Part shown: positions 56,679 to 64,000 of the stretch, in pieces | Layout of the letters: each line of letters starts with the position of its first letter | How positions within the stretch are numbered: the first letter of the stretch is position 1 | Source of the DNA: Anastatus disparis | Taxonomy: Eukaryota; Arthropoda; Insecta; Hymenoptera; Eupelmidae | Assembly: GCA_017163975.1 (NCBI GenBank) | Contig: JAFFSR010000347.1 | Location: 9,758,001-9,822,000, forward strand | Reading direction: 5' to 3' | Length of the DNA stretch: 64,000 nt | Made by a program: the position numbers and the translations under genes | The notes under the pieces: model-generated | The model's database searches: none | What the model saw: the letters and a program-made list of their open reading frames with translations, nothing else | Told to the model about the DNA's origin: nothing

Positions 56679-58048
56679 TTCATTTAAAAAAAAAATTTCA
56701 ACATCAAAACTGATTCCCTAGTGTAAAGAATAAAAAATTAAATTGGTATAATTTTGAAATTTTGATATGAGAATACTTTTTATAAATAACTTTTTAATAA
56801 TTTTGAATAATGGTAAATTTTTTAAATAACTTGTGGTATTGAATGCTAATTAAATTTAGTTTTAACATGAAGTTAATTATTTAGGTTGGAAATGTATTCA
56901 ATAAAATAATATAACTATTTATAAGTTATCACTTAATTTTTTAAACTTTTTATTCATAGTTGACAATTATATTGAATATATGATTCTCATTTTAATAGTT
57001 TTTATATGATATTATGTGAATTTTATAAATATAAATTATTTAAGGAGATGTAAAATGGACAGCACACTTCCACCCATAAATATTGATTATATTTCCATTG
57101 TATTTTAAAATTTTGAATAAATAGATGCATTAACATACAGTATGTATCACGAAGATTATTCAGTTAAATTTTTACATGAATCTATCATTACTTATTGAGA
57201 AGTTTGGGTTCCAATATTATTTACTAAAATTTTTCCATTTGGAATCAGAAATTTAAATATCTTGAAAACTAATGATTAGAATAATTTAAAAATTCAAATA
57301 AATAATCATCACGAGACATACTACAAATTAATACATTCCTTTTATGGAAATTCAGCAATAGAATGGAAAGACAGTTAATTTTTTTATCTTCTTATAGTAT
57401 AATATAATCAAACTTTGACAACAAATTTAACGTAATGAAATAATTATACTTCCAATGATTTGTATCATATTTAATACAAATTATAGAGTGATATTACAGA
57501 ATATTATTTTTTTCCGCATTCATAATAGATGCATAATTATAGACATAATCAGAAACATTTATTCATATTTTATATATTGTCCTATCTTTATAATTGACTA
57601 TTAAAAAATTTTAATATCTAATGCATAATTTTTTTAAATTGTATTTCATAAAATTTATGTTCAAACGATATTAAAAAAAATATTTTTATATCATGTAATT
57701 ATAATTTTTCAAATGAGGTAATTTGATATTTTTTAAAAATTAATGTTTCTCTTATTAAAAATATTATTGCTTCAATGAAATGAATTGCTAACAATTTTTA
57801 TATAAATCACAATTCATTTAAATATAAACACGTGTACAAATGAAAATGTAATTAACGTTAAATGTATTTTATTTATAAAAAATTGTTAACAAGTAACTTG
57901 TTAAATAATATATTTTCATGAAAACTAATTTAAATACCTCATTATCTGAATGATAACTGAATACAATTTTAATTTAATAAATTTAGTTATACAATTATAA
58001 ATATATAATATTTATATAACTGTTCATCAAATAAAATTATTATTTCTT

Positions 58049-58050
<2 letters not shown>
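56679..58050. other. 1.4-kb AT-rich stretch, no gene seen
   Basis: No open frame, repeat ends or GC-richer patch. Confidence 0.5.

Positions 58051-58099
<49 letters not shown>
58051..58099. repeat. (TA)n microsatellite
   Basis: Long pure TA run. Confidence 0.95.
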
Positions 58100-58103
<4 letters not shown>

Positions 58104-58339
58104 AATAATTATTACAATAGATTGTAGTTAAATAAAAATGATTATTTTAATAATTATAGCGTTGAAATTTATTTTGATGAAAATGTTGATTGACATTTAC
58201 AGTATTATTTTAACTATTTTTGAAAAGTTACTTGTCATGAATAAAAAAATATTAAATTTTCCAAATTCATAATCTATTAATATCAAGAATTTTCTAAAAA
58301 TTATAATATTTATGAAATGCAAACCTTACTTGTGATACA

Positions 58340-58745
58340 TACACTGAAAAAAAAAGCCGAATGCACACGCTTCGAAGTCGATTGTTGTGAATGATTCGGA
58401 CAACATTCACAGCTATTAATAACGGAAAATCGCAATATAAGAGTGCGTAACAATATCACAGCCAATCATTCCAACTTTCTGTATAAAAGATTACATTGAT
58501 CGGAGCAGAGCGCTGCGATTAAGCTGCGTTGTGGCTCGCTACGGCTCTCCGTAGTCTACGGCACAGAAAGCTGAATACAAGTCCAGCGACTAAACTGCTT
58601 TGTCGCTCGCTACGGCTCTCCGTAGTCTACGGCGCAGAAAGCTGAATCCGAACACATCGATTTATTGCGTGGTCACTCGCTTTCAATGCCGATCTCAAGC
58701 ATTGCGACAACGCTTTGAACACACTTGCTTGATTAATAAATAACA
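58340..58745. repeat. GC-richer segment with a ~71-bp tandem duplication
   Basis: GCTCGCTACGGCTCTCCGTA occurs at 58534 and 58605, followed each time by CAGAAAGCTGAAT. The segment begins TACACTGAAAAAAAAAGCCG, reminiscent of family D ends, but no matching right end is found. Confidence 0.65.
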
Positions 58746-59280
58746 TTGTAAAAATGATAATTTTTACTTCCTTTTATATATTTTTTTTAATGTTCATGTA
58801 ATTATGCAAATTCATAATTTTGAACTATTTTAAAAAATTTATAGTTATTAATGCTTTAATATCTTTGATTATTTTTTTTTATTTTTAGATTTATTAGGAC
58901 ATTTAAAGTTAAATAGTTAAAAAACTATACTAATAAATCTATAACAAACCTAAAAATAAAACAAATAAAAAATTGAGAAAGAAAATAACTTTTTTTAACA
59001 AATAATTTATGTGATTATAGATAATAATATTTATGAAGTTATTACTAAACATTAGATTACCTTAATTATATTGTTCCAAATTTCATACGCAATTTGTGAT
59101 CACTTGTCGTAAAAGGGAAAATATTTACAGATGATTTTTATGCTATTTTAAATTCTTAATTAATTTAGGTACATAATAAATAAAATAAATATTTCCAAGA
59201 AAAAAATACTCAAAGCCTGTTAGAACTAAGATTTATTGGTAATATCGTCACTACATATTTACAGATGATATCTGATAAAA
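58746..59280. other. AT-rich stretch, no gene seen
   Basis: Nothing recognisable. Confidence 0.5.
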
Positions 59281-59284
59281 ATGT

Positions 59285-59372
59285 ATTTTTTACACAGGGC
59301 GCGTACAGTGAGTACTTTACTCCCTCCTAGCGAAAAGTAAGGTACCCACTGTACGCTGTCTGTGTAAAAAAA
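59285..59372. repeat. Hairpin flanked by TACACAG
   Basis: TTTTTTACACAGGGCGCGTAC pairs with GTACGCTGTCTGTGTAAAAAA, with an inner CTTTACTCCC / CGAAAAGTAAG. It may be a very short TA-flanked MITE. Confidence 0.65.
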
Positions 59373-59384
59373 TCGTATATTCTC

Positions 59385-59505
59385 CACGGGAGTAAATGAA
59401 AAATCCCTTAAATCGTATGTTTGTCACCCTCGCCTTCGGCTCGGGTGACATTTAACATACGATTTAAGACATTTTTCGTTTTTACTCCCTAGGTGAATAA
59501 TATAC
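59385..59505. repeat. Nested hairpin with CACCCTCGCC/GGCTCGGGTG core
   Basis: ACGGGAGTAAATGAAAAAT pairs with ATTTTTCGTTTTTACTCCCT, TTAAATCGTATG with CATACGATTTAA, and GTCACCCTCGCC with GGCTCGGGTGAC. The core matches the hairpin at 37231-37255. Confidence 0.8.
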
Positions 59506-59984
59506 TATTGTACGTTTTCTTCAAAACAAAGTGCGTTTGAAGAAAGAAAATCTTATGATTGATTAAAAATGACTGTTTTAAATACTTTTCCGCAAATTCA
59601 GGTGTTTTTAGAAATTTTCTTTGTTGTCGCTGAAATTTATTCGTTCTTTATAAAAAAATATTAAGTCAAGTCATTAAATATCAAATCAACTTAGCCGGTT
59701 TTTGTGTATATTCAATAGTGATTTTTCACCTAACAGGTAAGTTAAAAAGTCTACATATTGTCATTTTAAAAAAATTCAATTATATTGTACACGTTATTTT
59801 CAACAAAAATAGTTCTATTAAGTTTTTACAATAGTTTGATACTTTTTAATAAAAAATTTATTAAAACATTAATTTAACCAAAAAATTTGAGTAAATAAAA
59901 ATATTCCATTACTTTGAATTTTTAACCATAAAATTTTTTATTTTTATTTTGGAAACCAAATGGAACATATTCCCAGACTCATTG
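59506..59984. other. AT-rich stretch, no gene seen
   Basis: Nothing recognisable before the inverted repeat begins. Confidence 0.45.
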
Positions 59985-60426
59985 ATTTTTATTATTTAGC
60001 CGTGTAAATTGATGTGAAATTTTTCGTATGTATATATATATCTACAAGTTCTATGGATTTAATGTTATTTCTAAGAGTATTATTTTATTATGATTTCATA
60101 AAATGGAATAAAATAATATATGAACAAAAATTATTTTAAATAAATTTGAAAGATATATTGGAACATCTTTAAAAGTTTAAACTTTAAATATGACTTTTTT
60201 CAAACAATTTTTAAAAAGTGACTATTCTATTACATTAAAAAATACACAACTGTTTGCAAATAAATTATTCTTTTTTGAAACTATTAAACAAAATTCATTT
60301 TTTAAAAAGCTGTATTGCACGGTGCCTTGAAAATTTCATTAATAGTATCAAATATTTTCTAAAAATGATATGAATGGTTTTTGCATAAATGGTATGGAAA
60401 AAACCAAATTTTCGAAGGTTCTTTCA

Positions 60427-60837
60427 TTAAGAGCATGACGAAGCTGTCCGTCTTCTAATAATATTTCCAATCTTAACTTATGAATAAACGATGCGTTTAA
60501 TCGAATTTCTTTACTACAAAGAAAAAATTTGTAAGATTAAACTCTAATGCGGACAACTCAAACAATCCACCAAAATATAATACATACAAAGTTATAATAA
60601 AAACTTTCAATATGTCGTATTTTAAGGTTAGGTTTGTCGAGTTTGATATCTAATTTCCAATCAAAGCTCATAAAAAAATAACAAATCCAAATGATTTTTT
60701 ATTTTAACAAAAATTATTGTATAAATGTAGCTTTAGTGCAGACAAATCATTATATTTGTTTAATTTAAGAATTTAAAAAAATATTGATAAAATAAAAAAA
60801 GCAAAACTTGATTGCTGCAGCTCCGACATGCCGTTAA
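60427..60837 (+). mobile_element. TTAA MITE, family A copy (411 bp)
   Basis: TTAA at 60427 and 60834; starts GAGCATGACGAAGCTGTCC and ends CTCCGACATGCCG as at 9235-9644, with only a few differences. Confidence 0.95.
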
Positions 60838-60887
60838 ATATAATTTAAACCACGCAAATAATTTTTAATAAAACTAAAACAAAAAAT

Positions 60888-61000
60888 TTAAGAGCAGGTC
60901 GAGAATATTCGTCTTTTTCTAATCAAAGAATTGTTTTTTTTACAATAACTAATATAATCAAGAAAACGTTGAAAGACTTCAAATATATTTTATTTCGCAT
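60888..61000 (+). mobile_element. Truncated TTAA element end
   Basis: TTAAGAGCAGGTCGAGAATA then TCGTCTTTTTCTAATCAAAG: the same layout as the ends of families B, C and F. The inner text (TTTTTTTTACAATAACTAAT) is closest to family F. The right end is not found. Confidence 0.6.
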
Positions 61001-61945
61001 TTCTCATATTTCATTCATATACTGAATGTTTAAATTTAAATAAATAAAAATTGTTTAAATTTGTGATTTTAACTGTTAAGACGTGCGCATTTCGCAGTAT
61101 CGAAGTCAGTATAACTTAACAGTTAATTTATTTTCTCATTGTATAACATTGTGTAAAAATTCTTTCTTAATTTCAAACAAATATTTTATTAAAACTTTAT
61201 TTTATGAATGCAATTACATTTATATTCAAAAATTTTAGATTAGGATTTTTAATTAAAACCTATGTTTTATAATTATTTATATTATTTGTTCGAACAACAT
61301 AAATATTTAGTACTGTACAACAACATATATTTTTAATTAAATGCTTTATATATTTGATTTAGCAAAACATAGGGTCGAATGACCAGTTACCGTTCCTTTA
61401 AGGTTCAGGCACATACATTTTCTTCAATAAAACAAATCTCAAGGTGTCTCAAGGTCTTAAATCTTAACCTCCCTTGTGGTTTAAATTATATTTAATGAAA
61501 GAACCTTCGAAAATTTGATTTTTTCCATACCATTTATGCAAAAACCATTCATATCATTTTTAGAAAATATTTGATACTATTCATAAAATTTTCAAGGCAC
61601 CGTGCGATATAGCTTTTTGAAAAATGAATTTTGTTTAATAGTTTCAAAAAAGAATAATTTATTCGCAAATAGTTGTGTATTTTTTAATGTAATATAATAG
61701 TCACTTTTTAAAAATTGTTTGAAAAAAGTCATATTTAAAGTTTAAACTTTTAAAGATGTACCAATATATCTTTGAAATTTATTTAAAATAATTTTTGTTC
61801 ATATATTATTTTATTTCATTTTATAAAATCATAATAAAATAATACTCTTAGTTATAACATTAAATCCATAGAACTTGTAGATATATATATATATACATAC
61901 GAAAAATTTCACATCGATTTCAACGGCTAAATAATAAAAATCAAT

Positions 61946-62290
61946 AGTAGAGTAGACCGAGCTATAGCGCACCCAAACATGGCGTCGCTGTCGTCTGTCT
62001 CTCTCCCACCTTTCCCACGCGTTACGGGTTCCCCCTCCCCAGGGTAAGATGGACTTTGTTTTTGAGCTCGCTGAGAGCAACGAAGAGGCGTATTTCCCCT
62101 CTCGGCGCTATAGCTGAAATCTGAGTGTAAACACCCCTTCTCAGAGCTCGCGTACAGGGGTATGTGAGCGTTAGGCAATGCTTTGTGGAGAGATATACTT
62201 CCCCTCTCGGCGCTATAGCTGAAATCTGAGAGCAACGAAGAGGTGTATTTTCTCTCTCGGTGCTATAGCTGACATCTGAGTGTAGACAAC
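61946..62290. repeat. GC-rich segment with repeated CTCGGCGCTATAGCTG
   Basis: CTCGG(C/T)GCTATAGCTGA(A/C)ATC starts at 62101, 62205 and 62255, with GAGAGCAACGAAGAGG before two of them. Minus-strand frames here (61829-62235) contain the corresponding peptide repeats (DFSYSAERG) and no known domain. Confidence 0.75.
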
Positions 62291-62717
62291 CTCTTATAGG
62301 AAAATTTGTAGAAAGTTTTATGAAAAATAAAGAAGAATAAAGAAAAAATTCTAAAAAACAGCTTTGTTAAAAATGAGTGAAAATATTATGGATAAAATTT
62401 GGGTTGTGGGTGTATGAAAAGAATGAAAAAAATATTTAATTAAAAATATATTTATTATTATTATATATTTATTATTTTTATATTTATATATTTATTTACA
62501 ATTTTTTTATATTAAAAATATATATACAAAATATAAAAATTTACAAAAAAAATAGAATTTACATCGGCCGCTATTTTAACATATTTAATAAATAAAAATA
62601 TACAATATGTTACAAATTAAAATAAATAAAAACTATATATACAATATTTTAAAGTTAAGCGTCAACATACATGCACATACACACTCACACGCGCACACAT
62701 GCTGTCGTACAACCTAG
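62291..62717. other. AT-rich downstream flank of the polymerase
   Basis: AT-rich with a CACACGCGCACACAT tract at 62683. No element end was found on this side. Confidence 0.45.
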
Positions 62718-64000
62718 CTATCTTTCTTTATAACCGTAGGGTAAAGATGTACCGTCTTGAAAGAATCGTCGTTTTGTCAAAACCACAGAACATGTTTTTT
62801 GCTCATCTTTTGTAACAATGTTAAAATTTGCTGTACGTTTAATACTACGGAACATTAATTTAATAGGTTCAATCTCTTTATTTATCAGTTTTTTCATGCT
62901 ATTAAAATTAATGTGCGCTGTGTTTTGAAAATTCAATCGTATACCTTTAATTTTACAGCATTCAAAAGTATTTCCTGAAGGTGAAATTCCTTTGAATGCG
63001 TAAAATTTAGGACCACCACTGAGATATTCTGTAATGTATGAACCATCTTCATATGAAGACAGTTCATCTGTCATTTGTCCTAAGAAATTACCAGTTTCTG
63101 GAGTAAATTCATCTTGCGCATCATCGTTTGAAACAAAAATACAGGAATCTGTGTCGCAATATAATAATCGTTTTTCAAGTTTTTCTAGATAAGAGTACAA
63201 AACAAGGCGAGCTTGAGCTGTGGTGTAAGCGGCAATCACAACATTAGTATGAGATGAGTTTTTTACAGCTTCATCTTTATATGTCCAATTGACACATAAA
63301 ACGTCTTCTGTGATAAGAAGTAATCCTGTTACTTCTTTATCTTTGGCTGTAATAATGTTTAGAAGCTCTTGTCTTGTCTTGACGAATTCTGTATGCGGTA
63401 AATTATCGCGTTGACCGAATTTACCCCAAAAAGAATTCAAGCAGAGCTTCGCCACTGCCCGCAGCCCTGAATTTTTCTCGATTTTATTAGAATCGAGAGA
63501 AATCCCCTTCTTTGCTTTGTAGTCATTCAAATATTTTTCTTTTGGATGGTTATCCTTACATTCCACAGGCCAGCTGCTCGCTTCTTGTTTAATTTTAAGG
63601 AATGTGTTAATGTACTCGTTAAAAAGACCACCATTACCGCTCCCATCCATTTGTGTAATTTGGTAATGCCGAATTTCAGAAATATTTAAAATTTTATACC
63701 CTTTTCGTAAGGCTGCCTTTATCTCATCTGATACCCATGTACCGGAAGGAGCGCGTTCTTCAATTTCATGTTCACACGAATGCGAATTTTGTTCTTCGCA
63801 GCACTTTCTACAAAGAGGAAATAATAATTTATTTCCAGATTTGACAGGTAAAACCGGTATATATAAATTTTGAGGCGGTAGAATTTTACATTTGATTAAT
63901 CCATTTACCTCGTCAAATTTTTCATAATTACCCCCGGTTATCTCTAGGCATTCACTTCCAACATAAATTTGTGGATGGCCGATGGGAAATTTCCCCGTTT
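62718..64000 (-). CDS. Type B DNA polymerase (Polinton/Maverick-like), C-terminal part, open at window edge
   Basis: The frame is open from the window edge at 64000 to the stop at 62718, about 427 residues without interruption. At the edge it reads TGKFPIGHPQIYVGSEC, the text that normally follows polymerase motif A, so motif A and the exonuclease domain lie outside the window. A zinc-type cluster follows (LCRKCCEEQNSHSCEH). Further on are SDEIKAALRKGY, QMDGSGNGGLFNEYINTF, motif B as AVAKLCLNSFWGKFGQR, and motif C as LLYCDTDSCIF with both metal-binding Asp. The thumb part ends KRRFFQDGTSLPYGYKE. This is the DNA_pol_B_2 group of protein-primed polymerases found in Polinton/Maverick elements and related virus-like elements of arthropods; the exact group cannot be told without the rest. 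The Met at 63650 is internal, not the start. With no stop or frame break it may be recent or still active. Confidence 0.9.
   Translation of the reverse strand, partial: TGKFPIGHPQIYVGSECLEITGGNYEKFDEVNGLIKCKILPPQNLYIPVLPVKSGNKLLFPLCRKCCEEQNSHSCEHEIEERAPSGTWVSDEIKAALRKGYKILNISEIRHYQITQMDGSGNGGLFNEYINTFLKIKQEASSWPVECKDNHPKEKYLNDYKAKKGISLDSNKIEKNSGLRAVAKLCLNSFWGKFGQRDNLPHTEFVKTRQELLNIITAKDKEVTGLLLITEDVLCVNWTYKDEAVKNSSHTNVVIAAYTTAQARLVLYSYLEKLEKRLLYCDTDSCIFVSNDDAQDEFTPETGNFLGQMTDELSSYEDGSYITEYLSGGPKFYAFKGISPSGNTFECCKIKGIRLNFQNTAHINFNSMKKLINKEIEPIKLMFRSIKRTANFNIVTKDEQKTCSVVLTKRRFFQDGTSLPYGYKER

Larger units (their letters stand above)
59985..61945. mobile_element. 2-kb inverted repeat with ~445-bp arms
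   Basis: TTGATTTTTATTATTTAGCC at the left pairs with GGCTAAATAATAAAAATCAA at 61925. The arms run to AACCTTCGAAAATTTG-type sequence at about 60425 and 61485 with few differences. The loop holds a family A MITE (60427-60837) right at the arm edge, and about 0.6 kb of AT-rich DNA. No coding sequence. Confidence 0.9.

Noticed and set aside
61829..62235. Minus-strand frames with DFSYSAERG repeats
   Set aside because: The peptide repeat mirrors the DNA repeat CTCGGCGCTATAGCTG; overlapping frames are equally open.

Overview
This is a very AT-rich eukaryotic window with no recognisable host gene. Everything that can be named is transposon-derived: a type B DNA polymerase of the Polinton/Maverick-like kind, a Helitron Rep fragment, a hAT transposase tail, a DDE_Tnp_4/SWIM transposase, an uncharacterised DDE-like transposase seen in arthropods, tRNA-derived SINE-like sequences, and dozens of short inverted-repeat elements. 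The mix of families suggests an arthropod, probably an insect and possibly a parasitoid-type hymenopteran. The host is an inference; no marker gene fixes it.

Layout. 1-2.7 kb: repeat debris with a GAGATC-rich block, a tRNA-like SINE head and a GTTTAAAC-word block. 2.7-6.5 kb: a long-TIR element with a broken transposase gene. 6.6-13.5 kb: nested TA-flanked and TTAA-flanked elements inside a large inverted repeat, two of them carrying a tRNA-like sequence. 14.9-17 kb: GAGATCTCA tandem repeats, a 42-bp palindromic minisatellite, and a broken unknown gene whose reading frame runs into that minisatellite. 17.8-20.5 kb: a PIF/Harbinger-like element with a damaged transposase. 21.2-22.3 kb: a palindromic MITE and a GC-richer island with a TATA box and a hammerhead-like motif. 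23.4-36.4 kb: a 333-bp satellite in two opposed orientations, split by a 3.7-kb palindromic-word array (281-bp and 176-bp units, holding a SINE) and by a hAT-ended nest. 36.4-45.7 kb: scattered MITEs. 45.8-51.2 kb: a decayed Helitron with a separate Ulp1-like protease fragment, disrupted by a 1.8-kb foldback element carrying two tRNA-like sequences and by two 410-bp MITEs. 51.4-56.7 kb: two (TA)n-flanked palindromes, a second palindromic-word array and a pogo-like MITE. 58-62.3 kb: hairpins and a 2-kb inverted repeat. 62.7-64 kb: the polymerase, open at the window edge.

The elements interrupt one another, so relative ages can be read. In four places the untouched partner (the other arm of an inverted repeat, or a sister copy) shows the empty target site and confirms TTAA as the target of the palindromic MITEs. 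Three cross-window patterns seem most worth following: a group of TTAA-flanked palindromic MITEs with related termini; TA-flanked TIR elements that carry tRNA-like cassettes; and several unrelated arrays each built from its own self-complementary 8-12-mer, two of them bounded by similar ACACAGCATGAAA-type ends.

No host function, operon or pathway can be assigned. All coordinates were read by eye; element edges are good to a few bases where a TTAA or TA site is named and looser elsewhere.
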